A stretch of DNA of 64,000 bases from Bryoerythrophyllum caledonicum. Taxonomy: Eukaryota > Streptophyta > Bryopsida > Pottiales > Pottiaceae. The notes under the pieces were generated by a model, which was not told where the DNA came from, made no database searches, and was given only the letters and a program-made list of their open reading frames with translations. The position numbers were made by a program, and so were the translations under genes. Position 1 is the stretch's first letter. Every line of letters begins with the position of its first letter. Below are positions 48,220 to 58,080 of the stretch, piece by piece. The DNA lies in contig OZ020514.1 in the NCBI GenBank assembly GCA_963971425.1, positions 22,293,406 to 22,357,405 on the forward strand, in the 5' to 3' direction.

Positions 48220-49360
48220 AGTTAGTGCTCTAGTCTTTTGGATGTTGCTCGTGCAGGAGATGAGAACGCAGTTGTACACGTTGCGTAGTGGTTTGGAGTT
48301 GGTGGGTGTTCCACGGCTGTGCGATGGAGAGTGTAGATGAGGAGAGGTCGAGGTAGAATACATGGGGCCTGTTTTGGGTGATGAGCGAGGGCGTTGGAGT
48401 TAGAGGTGTGCAATCGCCGGGGTTGGCGGTTCTGTGAGTTGGAGCACGTTTGAGTCGGGGTCCAGGTGTTTCAATTTCGGGTCACAATTAGATTTGCAAC
48501 GTCTGGACTTGCAGAGATTACTCGCGAGCAGACTCCTGCTTGTTGTGCTTCGGGGTGACTTGGAGCTCGTGCGGCGTTTCGTGGAGAAGACGCGTGTTAT
48601 GGTGCGGCGCCGTTTGTGTCTACGCGCGCAGATAGGGTTCACTTCAACTGTATGCTACCCGGTCGCTGCTAATTCTACCCGGCACTTATTCCTTATACCA
48701 TGTTTACTACTGTTTGGTAATTACCAGTGAAAGGTACCCGGACAGTGAGAGCCGGAACCCTGCTGTGGTATTGATACATTGCTATAGTGCCGATACGCGG
48801 TTGATTTATGTTACCCTGTCCGCCGGTAATACCCGCATTGGGAGTGTTTGTACCCTGGTTTGGTTCTAATGATACCCGGTTGAGTGTGCTTATAACCGGG
48901 TTAGGGAAGATATTTGGTGCTTGGTTTATACCGGGCCCCTTGGTTGTTGACCGGCTGTGGGATTGATGACCTACAGTTCGCTTGATAACCGGCAATCGGG
49001 TTGATGACCAACTGTGGGGGCTGATTTACGCACATTACCCAGTTCCGCTAGTGATACGCGGCTGCTATATCTCGTCACCCGTAGCTCTCGTAAACGGAAA
49101 GTCTGGTATTACATCATACGGAATTTGGTTTGCACGTTACCCACACTCGGGCCGTATTTGTAGTTGCCATACTCGTATGAGGTCAGGAAGAGCTTGCATG
49201 TAAGGTCATGTGAGGATCAAGGTTGATTATGAGGAGGTTGAGAGGTGATTGCATACTCATAGCACCTGGTGGAGGGTAAAGTGGAAGCTTAAAAGCTTGC
49301 AAGCACACTATATCATGGTTTAAGGGGTTTGAAGGATATTCGGCACTCTAATTATGGACC
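48220..49360. other. Leader region of the methyltransferase retroelement; possible LTR and ACCGG-rich repeats
   Basis: From 48650 to 49160 the motifs taccc(g)g, aaccgg and ttgatgacc recur every 30-60 bp in a degenerate series. The region precedes the gag start at 49361 and should hold the 5' LTR and primer-binding site, but no matching sequence was found downstream of 57264, so neither LTR can be delimited. Confidence 0.45.
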
Positions 49361-49987
49361 ATGGAGGAAAGAGGTAAGTCTAAGAAACCCGAGAAGGCTA
49401 GTGGGCCTAAAGTGGAAATTGATGGAAAGGTGTTGGACACCTTGATCACCTGTTTGCAGAGCTTGCAAGTAAAAGGCTCCCCCTCCACAGCAAGTGGCAG
49501 TCACGGGGACTTTGAGCTCTCTCCCATAGCTAGATCTCGCACGCGGCCCCAGAATTTACGAAAACCAGACACGAAGGTGTTGAGCACGGAATCAGTGAAG
49601 TATTGGACTTCACTCGGTGGGGTGCAGAAAATCCGCTCACTTCGAGTGAAAGAGGGAATTCCAGCACCTTTGTGCCGTGCTCGTGGGCAAGTGAGGGTCG
49701 AAGACTTGGTGATTGGAGGAAAGGCCATAATCCTTCAAAATTCTGGATCCAGATATGGTGTAGAGGTAGAGGACTTCTCTTCAGGCATCCAATTACCCAG
49801 CTTCTCCCTCATTTTCACCGAGTTTGAGAGCAAAGGGTTCTTATTCCACACTACTTGGCAGTGGGAGGTTAATACGTGGCAAGAGCGTGCCTCGAGTGTG
49901 TGGGATATTCTTACCTTAGAGTTGCTGGACTGGGAAGTGACACCTACGATTTATGCTCGAGAGATGAGAGGAACCCATGTGGCCTGA
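49361..49987 (+). pseudogene. gag: gag N-terminal region
   Basis: ATG at 49361 in a good context (gaccatgg). The 208-residue frame starts MEERGKSKKPEKASG, basic and Lys-rich, then a Ser-rich segment, a globular part around GGKAIILQNSGSRYGVEVED, and ends TREMRG-like sequence before the TGA at 49985. No named domain is recognised. Between 49988 and 50200 coding-like sequence continues in another frame (QPEEGEESALPLVEEEEF), so gag was frameshifted here. Assigned to gag by position upstream of the capsid and knuckles. Confidence 0.65.
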
Positions 49988-50200
49988 CAATTGATTGAGT
50001 AGAGCACCCAAGTAGCAATCTCGATAACTGGAAGGGTCCCGGTTTTACATGTTGAAACACCCCTTTCTCAATAGATGCTAGTGAAAGGGTGTTGACAGAA
50101 ATTCGTGGTCAACCAGAAGAGGGAGAGGAGAGTGCTTTGCCACTAGTAGAAGAGGAGGAATTTCTTGAAAGCCCACTAGTAAAAACCTCCAGTATGAGGT

Positions 50201-50905
50201 GTGGAAGTAGTGACTGTTCAGGTACCAGTTTTACCCACAAAGCCTTACCAATCATACTTTGATTGGGAGGAGATGGCTTCACCATATGGAGGTGGAGAAA
50301 GAGGGATACGGAGATTTTCGGGTGCCACGAGCACCATCGAAGTTGATGACTTCAAGAGGGAGTTCACCATGTGGTGTGAACTCCAGAAGTCCCGTAACCC
50401 CAACTTCAATCTGTACATGGTGTGGAGAGCATTGTTTGGGTGTCTAGAGGGAGCACCACTAGCGGACTACGGAGAGTTCGAGGCGGCTTATTTCACGGAA
50501 ATTATGGCCTGGAGGGACTTCTACCCACCGAACTACGTGGACGTGTTTGGTGGAGCACCGAGGATGACAACCCCACTCTTGTCCAAGGGGAAGATGGAGG
50601 AAGGCACGAGCACAACGGAGGATGTGGAGCAGCCAGAGGAACTGGTAAATCATCCACCTCCATTCAATCTCACCGTGGGATTCTTCGTGCAACTCCATAG
50701 AGACTACCAAGGACAGAAGGCGGATAAGATGAAGGCCCTTCGTTCCTTCACACGTGGAGGTGACGAGTCTTTGAGAGAGGCTCATGCAAGATTAAGGAGA
50801 CTAATCTCAGCCACTCACGGAGTTACAGAATAACAGGCAGAGCAACATTGGTACAGTATCCTCGACAAGGAGTTGAAGACCTTGGTTCGCAATGAGGCGT
50901 TGTAA
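50201..50905 (+). pseudogene. gag: gag capsid-like region
   Basis: A 210-codon frame, stop at 50831, continuing in the same frame to a second stop at 50903. Features of a retrotransposon gag domain are ASPYGGGERGIRRFSGATST, then VDDFKREFTMWCEL, then PPPFNLTVGFFVQLHRDYQG, then MKALRSFTRGGDESLREAH with a conserved helical ending SILDKELKTLVRNEAL. It directly precedes the nucleocapsid knuckles in the same frame. Confidence 0.78.
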
Positions 50906-51526
50906 TTGGAAGTACCCACGACACTACGGTTTGTTTTTGAGACTTTGGAGCGGATTGAGATCAACTTACTGGAAGAGAAGGCAACCATGGGATTTTTCAA
51001 ACGTGAAGAGAAGGTCCCAGAGAAGGTTAAGGTGGCCAAGGTGGCTATCCCTTCATATACTGCAGAGTCTGGTGCCTTGTGCTTCAAATGTGCGAAGCCA
51101 AGACATCAGAGGAAGGATTGCAAGGAAGGTAAGACTTCCATACCTCAGACTGGAGATTTTTGCTCGGGTTGTGGTGCCAAGGGGCATCTAGAGGCCAGCT
51201 GCTGGAAACTTCATCTAGAACTGAAGCCCACCGGGAGCAAGGGAGCTAAAGGAGGCAAGGACAAGGAGTCTAAGACCACTGGAGGGGAAAAGAAAAGCTG
51301 GAAGGCCAAATTCGCAGAATTGGAGGCCAAAATGGAAGCAATGAGTGCCAATACTACTGTGGTAGGTTGCAACCCTCAGGTTACTCCCAGTTTTCATGCT
51401 GGGGGCGGTTTTAGCTCCGTGGATGATGAATTTGGAGACTTTACGTTGAGTGGTATGGCACTTGCCAATCAAGGATGGCACACAGGAGGCCTATGCCCTC
51501 ACACGGAGTCATATTCCAAGTTCTAA
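50906..51526 (+). pseudogene. gag: gag nucleocapsid region with two CCHC zinc knuckles
   Basis: Same frame as the capsid. Two intact knuckles of form CX2CX4HX4C, CFKCAKPRHQRKDC and CSGCGAKGHLEASC, lie at about 51076-51212. They are followed by a Lys/Gly-rich segment and a coiled stretch (AKFAELEAKMEAM). Zinc knuckles bind the element RNA in packaging. The frame ends at 51524 and overlaps the next (protease) frame by 77 bp, shifted by one base, so a programmed frameshift may separate gag from pol; a mutation is equally possible. Confidence 0.88.
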
Positions 51527-52424
51527 GGATATTCCACGTGGAGCTACTCCAACTCTGGATCCTCACGATGGAAAGGATAACCGACAAGCCAGGTTGCCAC
51601 AATCCTTCACGTTAGAAGAGATGGTGCCCACGTCGTCCATGGTGCCTCCACCACGACCAGTGGCGACATCCACACGAGCCTCACTACGACATGCAGGATT
51701 CACAGGAGGTTCTGGAGCACTTATGGAGGCAACTGCTTCCGTATGGGAAGCCTTGTTATTTTCTGCTAAGATGTTGTCACATGATGGCTTCAGTGTGGCA
51801 GAGGTTTTCAAGAGTGTAGCCTCAATGTGTGAGTTGGATAACTCCACAGGGATTAATGTTTTGAAGACAGAGATAATCAATGCAGAGGGGAGTCAAAGTG
51901 ACAACGTGGAGGGGCTGCTTTCAGCAGCCATGCGTGTGAAGACAATGGCCGCTAGACCTGCAATTGAGAGATCATCCATTACCCCTGGTGTGGTAGTGGT
52001 TGATAATTCCCAAGGTATTTTCCAACTCGTTGGGCCTAAGGGGAAGGTTTATGTACCTCGACGTGTGCTTCTGGATTCGGGAGCTTAACCTTTGATGTTG
52101 GGAGCGTCTGCTATTGAAGGGTTGGGTTTGACTGGGGATACTTTGGAGAAGTGTCCCTGGACCATTAGCACATCCATGGGGGGTACAAAGCACGCTACAG
52201 GGATCACGAGGGCTGAGTTGGTGTTACAACTCAATCAAAGTGAGCTGGCAGATGCTAGTTCTATGAAGGTGAAGGCAATAGTCACGGAGGCCAAGTCATA
52301 TGACGTCTTGGTGGGCTCGGCGGTGCTATACCCAATGGGATTCACCTTGGATTTTTGAGAGGAGTCAGCAAGCTATAGACCTGACTGGCAAGTAAGAGAT
52401 GGGCGGAAGGCTCAGCTGCCAGCT
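51450..52424 (+). pseudogene. Retroviral-type aspartic protease region
   Basis: The frame opens after gag and carries a 150-residue linker, then the retropepsin: GIFQLVGPKGKVYVPRR, active site LLDSGA at about 52070-52087, a TAA stop directly after it (52086), PLMLGASAIEGLGL, TSMGGTKHATGITR, and SYDVLVGSAVLYPMGF as the second conserved half. A TGA at 52356 sits where the family usually has Trp, and a second TGA at 52425 ends the unit. The enzyme would cleave the polyprotein; this copy is truncated at its own active site. Confidence 0.88.
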
Positions 52425-52460
52425 TGATTTGTTCGAGTTCTTACTGGTAATTTTGTTGAC

Positions 52461-53948
52461 GTGTTTGCCTTCTCTAGATGTAGGAACATGAAACCTTCAC
52501 AGTTTGAGGCAGGTTTTGAGGATCCTTCCATTGCACACCACACTTCAGACAAGGTGGATGGCTATAGGGGCAACAAGAGTGGTGGAAAGGAAGGGGGATA
52601 CCATCCTGGGATTGAGGTAGCGTGGAGCAACACCACCCAATTGAGGGAGGCGGCGGATTTAGCAGTGAAAGAAGCATGGCAACATTCTATGCTATCACAA
52701 ATGCAACATGAGCCTGGAGTTGATCAAGACCTAGGGCCTCCAATAGACATTGCCACCATCCATTGGAAAGCACCAACAGATGGCATCGTGTTGTTGGAGC
52801 TATTTGGAGGAATTGGCACAGGCTTGGCAGCTGTTTTACAAGTTGGGATCAAAGTTAAGCGCTACATTTACGTGGATGTGGATGAAGCAGCAAGGCATGT
52901 GGCCAAACGTCACTCAAGGAGGCTGAGGACTCAATTTCCAGAGTTATTGGCCATTAGTGCCATCAAAACTTCTTTCTCTACACTTGTAGGTGATATTTCC
53001 TTGTTGTCAGACCATGATATTCATCGAGTGGGTCATGTGGACCTTGTCATTGCAGGATGGCCTTGCCAAGGCATGTCTATGGCAGGCAATCAGAATGGGT
53101 TAAAGGATTCCCGTTCTTCCAGATTCTTTGACATGATTCGAGTGCTTCGATTGCTTCAGACTTCTCAGAGGCAACCACTTGGTTATATTGTAGAGAACGT
53201 GCCCGTGGTGAGCAGTTCAAGGTCTAGGACATTCGAGAGTATGCATAGAATCCATCAAACTCTGGGTTTCTCAGTGTTAATTGATGCGGTTGTAGTAAGA
53301 TCCAGAGCACATAGACCACGCTTGTGGTGGACAAACCTGGCACTAGCAGAGTTGCTACAGTCCGCGGTGGGTCTCATTAAACGCCCAGATGTGTATGTGA
53401 GTGATATTTTGGATCCTCATAGGACACTACGGCGCATGTATCACGATGACTAGGCACCATTAGCGGTAGTTTATTGCAAGGGGGAACCACGTAGGGCCTT
53501 GCCCACGTTGGTTAGTTTTACACGGTCTTATGCTTTCAAGGATAATGGACCTGGGCTTGTTTGGGATTCGTTGTCTTTGGAGATGGTAATGCCCAATGTA
53601 GATGAGAGGGAGAGAGCCATGGGCTATCCCACTGGCACCACCGATGTGCATGGGATTTCAAAACCACAGAGACGGTTTCCACTTGGTCAGGCAATGGATT
53701 TAAATTGTCTGACTTGGATTGTTTCATTAGTGGTTGCTGAACAGAAGCGTTTAGCTTCTAGTTTGACGAGATACATGGGTTATTATGAGTTGCGGGCAGC
53801 AGGAGAACCACTTGCCTCTGTCAGGGTGACAAACAAGGTGGTTGGGGGCGAGAGGGCCTTTGCACCTCATCCATGGAACATGTGGGATATCGCAAATAAT
53901 TTTGCGACCACCACAGTAACAAATCTTCACTACGGAGCAGAGAACTAG
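52461..53948 (+). pseudogene. Dnmt3-like cytosine-5 DNA methyltransferase domain within pol
   Basis: All core C5-methyltransferase motifs occur in canonical order. Motif I LELFGGIGTGLAA (about 52795) binds S-adenosylmethionine. The acidic motif II is YIYVDVD. Motif IV is AGWPCQGMS (about 53053-53079) with the catalytic Cys. Motif VI is ENVP (53193), motif VIII RSRAHRPRLWW (about 53300), and motifs IX-X are RERAMGYPTGT and RRFPLGQAMDLN (to about 53697). Wording around motifs I, IV and VIII is closer to Dnmt3 than to Dnmt1 or chromomethylase, and the order is not circularly permuted as in plant DRM. It is in frame with the upstream protease. One TAG (53451) splits motifs I-VIII from IX-X; another (53946) ends the domain. 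All catalytic residues seen are intact. Confidence 0.93.
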
Positions 53949-55914
53949 AGTGAAGGGAGTAGATTGACTCACCCGAGGTTAGATTTGGAGGAGGTTGTGG
54001 AGAAGATCTTCTTGGAAGAACACACAGCTCTTCACATGGAAGAAATTGACAAACTTGGTCAATTGGAAGGACTTGGGAGCGTTATTGGGGAGGAAGGAGA
54101 GGAGTCTCCTTCACAGGGGATTCAATAGCAAGCAAAGGTGGGAAATCCTATTCCAAAGGAACCGAAGGAGGTGGTGACTAAGGACACTTGGAAACCAGGA
54201 GTAGGCGTGGCGGATGGAGCAGTGGAGGTGGAGGAACATGAGTTCCTGAAGGAGTATTTAGATTGTTTTGCTTTCAGTTTACATGATTTGGGAGTGTTGA
54301 AGGGGCAAGAAATGCGTATTAACTTAACCGACGAAGCACCAATTTATCGAAAGCCATACAAGTATAGCGACATAGAGCGAAAGATGATTCGCTTGCACAA
54401 AAGAATTGATGGCTGCAGGGTTGGTGGAGTTGGCTCCTCCTGATTGTGAGTATGCATCAGCAACGGTTATGCCATCCAAGAAGGACATTTATGGTAATTG
54501 GACCGAGAAATGGATGTGTGGTGACTATAGGAGAATTAATAAATTCACTAAGTCAGACCGTTATGCTATGCCAACTCCGGAGGAGAACTTTGAGGCCATT
54601 GGCCATGCCAAGGTATTTAGTACGTTGGATTTACGCTCTGGGTACCACCAGATTGGATTGAGAGAGGAAGACAAGGAGAAAACCGCGTTCTGGAGCATTG
54701 ACAGAGATGGAAAGGACCGGTTGTTTCAATGGAAGTTTCTACCGTTTGGATTGAAGAATGCTCCAGCAGAATTTCAGAGGGTTATGGACAGAGTATTCTC
54801 GTGGTTGGATTTCGTGAGATGCTATATCGATGACATCATTGTCTTTAGCAGGAATCGATAGCAACATAGACTTCACTTGATGGAGGTTTTTGTTAGATTG
54901 AGGCTCCATGGATTAAAGTTCCACCCTGATAAGTGCAAATTCTACTTTGATCGCATTGAGTATTTAGGCCACATGATTTATCCAAGTGGATTAGGTGTGG
55001 TTGCTAGCAAGGTGGAAGTAGTGATGTCTGTTCCTAGACCACGAGATGTTGGTAGGTTGAGAGCATTTCTCGGGTTGTGTAACTATTATAGAAAGTTTGT
55101 GAAGATTTTCAGTGCTATTGCCAAGCCATTAACCATGTTGACAAGGAATGATCAACCTTGGATCTGGGGAGATGAGCAAGAGGCGGCCTTTTAACAATTG
55201 AAAGACTGATTGGCATCAGGACCAATACTTTGGAGGCCTATAGCAGGAAGGACGTACCAGCTACACACAGATTGGAGCTTGTTGGGGATTGGTGCAGTAT
55301 TGACGCAAATGGATGATGATGGCAAGGAATTTATGATTGCCAATGCCAGCCGGTCCAACAACAATGCTGAGGCTCACTATAGCTCGTACGAAGGGGAATA
55401 TTTGGCTGCCATATGGGCAATTGCTCATTTTTGGTGTTATCCTTATGGTAACGAATTTTTGTTAGTTACTGATCACCAGCCTTTGAAATGGTTGATGGAG
55501 TCTGATAAATTGACAGGAAAATTAGTACGGTGGGCCTTGATGTTGGTGGAGTATGACTTCAAGGTGGTTCATAGGGCAGGTTTGGTAAATTTGGATGTTG
55601 ATGGCCTTAGCCGCAATCCAATTCCAAACCAAGAGGATGATACAAGTGCTAGGTGGCATACTGAGGGTGAAACCGACCCTTTGCCAGGATGGCATTGTTC
55701 GGGTTTTCTGGGGATATTGGCAATGAATGGATACACCACCGGGGAAGCTACTGTGGCCACGGTAGATGAGGATGGAGGTGAAGAGTCTGGGGGCGCTAGA
55801 GATATTCATGAAGACACGAATGTGATGCAGTTCTTGCAGGATGGGGAGGCAGTGGCTTCATGGTCTAACAAGGAGAGAGATCGGGTTCTACAACGAGCTA
55901 AGAGGTTTGTATAG
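53949..55914 (+). pseudogene. Reverse transcriptase and RNase H of the methyltransferase retroelement
   Basis: An acidic linker (stop at 54126) leads to LHDLGVLKGQEMRINL. RT shifts frame near 54400 and continues with ASATVMPSKKDIYGNW, STLDLRSGYHQIGLREED, FGLKNAPAEFQRVMD and the catalytic box RCYIDDIIVFS (YxDD intact, about 54820). The thumb follows with FHPDKCKFYF and YLGHMI. RNase H begins at 55210 with LHTDWSLLGIGAVL (first Asp), YEGEYLAAIW (Glu), VTDHQPLKWL (Asp) and DVDGLSRNP (last Asp). Stops at 54859, 55192, 55207 and 55912. Together they would copy the element RNA into DNA. Confidence 0.92.
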
Positions 55915-57063
55915 GAGAGGATTCACCTTATGAGAGTGTGGCCAGATGGTACTAAGAAGGTAGTACCAGCTCCAATAGAAAGAGTGAAACTGATTAAGGA
56001 CACACATGAGGACCTTGGACACTTTGGAGTACGGAAGACTTATAGTCTACTTCAGATTCACTATTGGTGGCGTGGAATGCAATCCCAAGTGCAAGCTTTA
56101 GTGGCCCGGTGTATGGTGTGTGATCGAGTACGAACGTCATTTAACGCTCCAATGCCTCAGTTACAGCCTTTGCCAATTATGGGCTTAGGATATAGATGGA
56201 GCTTGGATTTTGCAGGTCCATTGCCAATTACACCTCGACACAACAAGTATGTGTTGGTAATCATCGAGTATTTCTCGAAATGGATAGAATTAGTGGCATT
56301 GCCTAATAAGTTTAGTGAGGGGGCCGCTTATTCGTTTCTTGATTGTGTTCTGAGTTGCTTTGGAGCTCCAGTAGAGGTACTCACAGACCAAGGTAGAGAG
56401 TTCTTGGGTGAGTTTCAAACGTTGTGTGAGCAAGCGATGATTGATCATCGCACTACTTTGAGGGATCACCCCGAAGCAGATAGGTTGGCGGAGTGCATGG
56501 TGCAAATCGTCAAGAGGGGGCTCTGAAAGTACAGCTTGAAGAAAGGACATCATCAGGATTGGGATTTGCAACTACCGTAGATAGCAATGGGCTATCGGTT
56601 TAGCAAACAAGCGTCCTTGGCGTCTTTTTCACCTTATTATCTATTGTTTGGAAGGCATCCAATTTTATCAAAGGCCATTCAAGTAGATGCTAACACCGTG
56701 TTGGCTAACATGGACAATCGAGACACGTGGGCTCAAGTATGTGAGCAACGTGCAGAGTTGTTCAAAAGGGTGATGTCTATGGCATTGGATAACCTCTCCA
56801 TTGCTCAACATCGGGATATGTTGCGCTATGCTACAATACGGGGAGGTGGTTAGCGACTGCAGGTGTGGCGTTTCACACCTGGAGACTATGTGTATTTGCA
56901 GCAAGCAGCGCCCACCACCTTGGATGTGACAGCAGGAAGGGTAATCTTGAGAGTTCGTGAGGTGAAGGACTGAGGAGTGTTAGTGTTGGAGGGTCGTGAT
57001 GGCAAGATGTGGAAGGATCATACACGTAATTGTGCGCCTTGCCACTTGCCACACATTGATGGG
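55915..57063 (+). pseudogene. Integrase of the methyltransferase retroelement
   Basis: Same frame as RNase H. The HHCC zinc finger is intact: HEDLGHFG (two His) and CMVC. The catalytic core has SLDFAGPLP (first Asp), LTDQGREFLGEF (second Asp, about 56390) and RLAECMVQIVKRG (Glu, about 56490). The C-terminal part includes FTPGDYVYLQQAAPTTLD and VLVLEGRDGKMWKDH, an SH3-like DNA-binding segment. Stops at 56524, 56578, 56851 and 56971. There is no chromodomain; a PHD finger follows instead. Confidence 0.92.
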
Positions 57064-57264
57064 ACAATACACCCTGGTCTCTCTCACATCTCTGTTGGAT
57101 TACGTTGTCGGTTGTGTGGTAGTGCCAAACGGGCAGCCACTATGGTTATTTGTGACTTATGTTCTACGGGGTGGCATTTAGAATGTTTAACTCCACCTCT
57201 TTTGGAGGTACCAGTGGGTCAATGGTCTTGTCCTGAGTGTTTAGCACGTTTAGGGTCTGAGTAG
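57064..57264 (+). pseudogene. PHD finger at the C-terminus of integrase
   Basis: In frame with the end of integrase, with no stop until 57262. The Cys4-His-Cys3 order is complete: CRLC, CDLC, HLEC, CPEC, with the Trp-containing GWHLECLTPP and VPVGQWSCPEC typical of PHD fingers. PHD fingers read histone H3 tails, often lysine-4 state. At this position it may guide integration to particular chromatin, as chromodomains do in chromoviruses; that role is inference. Confidence 0.92.
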
Positions 57265-58080
57265 ACAAAGTCTAGCATTAAAAATATGTTAGAGGCGATT
57301 AACGATGGGGCTCTACTTGCACCCGACCTGCCCTTTGTTTGTTCAGTCTTCTAGCGTCTTTTCATGTGGATCACATTGGTTCTATGGTTCTGAGAGGTTT
57401 TCATTCCCGGTTATCATTCAGTTTATATAAACTGTATGGTTCGCCGGTGAGAAAGAGGCTTCAGCACGGGCGAAAGGGGCGAGTAAAGGGGTACTTGGAG
57501 ACCTCTTACTACTTCTTGGTGTACGAGGTTATGGGCCATTTATTTCTTTTCCCTAAGTCTGGATTGCTGAAAGTGTGTAAGTGTCTATTGTATTGTTGTT
57601 TGATAGAGGTAACGGTGGTGGTTATGTCACCGTTACTCTCGAGTTGTCTCTGACTATGCGCTCTCACCTGATTAGCACAATGTTATCTTGGCACGATGCG
57701 GTTGTGCACGACAAGGGGTTAAAGTAGAAAGGATCTTATCCCTAGAAATCTAGAATTCAAAACTCAGATCCGGAATTTTTGGATCAGAGATTCGATTTTC
57801 TCGGATTTAATAAAAAACCTAGTTTAGGGTTTTCTCTAGCCTATGGTGTGATAGCCGGTTGCAACCCTGAGCCCCATCGTTAGTCGCTATCAAACTAAAA
57901 GGACTAATAGACCTATCTATGGCGTAACCTGATTCTTCTTCCTAGTGCTTCGGCGCGTAGGGGTTACCTCTGCTGGTGCTGCGCTATTTTCCGGACGTGC
58001 CGGAATGGTGGCTGGCGGCTCTGGGACGGAGGTTGGCACCTACTCCTTTGGTCCAGAAGGCGTTTCCGGATTTTCTGCTC
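57265..58080. other. 3' flank of the methyltransferase element and 3' flank of xORF copy 2
   Basis: No gene recognised. The sequence gcgattaacgatggggctc at 57295-57313 resembles gactaacgatggggctcagg on the minus strand around 57870-57889, a possible shared element-end motif. The block 57735-57840 read on the minus strand is the tail of the right-hand element (gagaaaaccctaaactaggt and following). Confidence 0.4.

Larger units (their letters stand above)
49361..57264 (+). mobile_element. Ty3/gypsy retroelement encoding a cytosine-5 DNA methyltransferase and a PHD finger
   Basis: Order on the plus strand: gag N-terminal region, gag capsid, two CCHC knuckles, aspartic protease, Dnmt3-like methyltransferase, RT, RNase H, integrase with zinc finger, catalytic core and C-terminal SH3-like part, then a PHD finger. 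RT before integrase puts it in Ty3/gypsy. The pol frame is shared by protease and methyltransferase (51450-54400), shifts once near 54400, then runs to 57264. There are 14 in-frame stops in pol and at least three in gag, so this copy cannot make full-length protein. LTRs were not found. Retroelements with captured methyltransferases have been reported from charophyte algae and dinoflagellates; this copy belongs to that type or a close parallel. Confidence 0.92.

Noticed and set aside
52086..56973. Stop-codon readthrough, alternative genetic code or RNA editing to explain the stops in pol
   Set aside because: All three stop codons occur, the element also has a frameshift, and unrelated elements in the window show the same decay. 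Ordinary pseudogene mutation is simpler.
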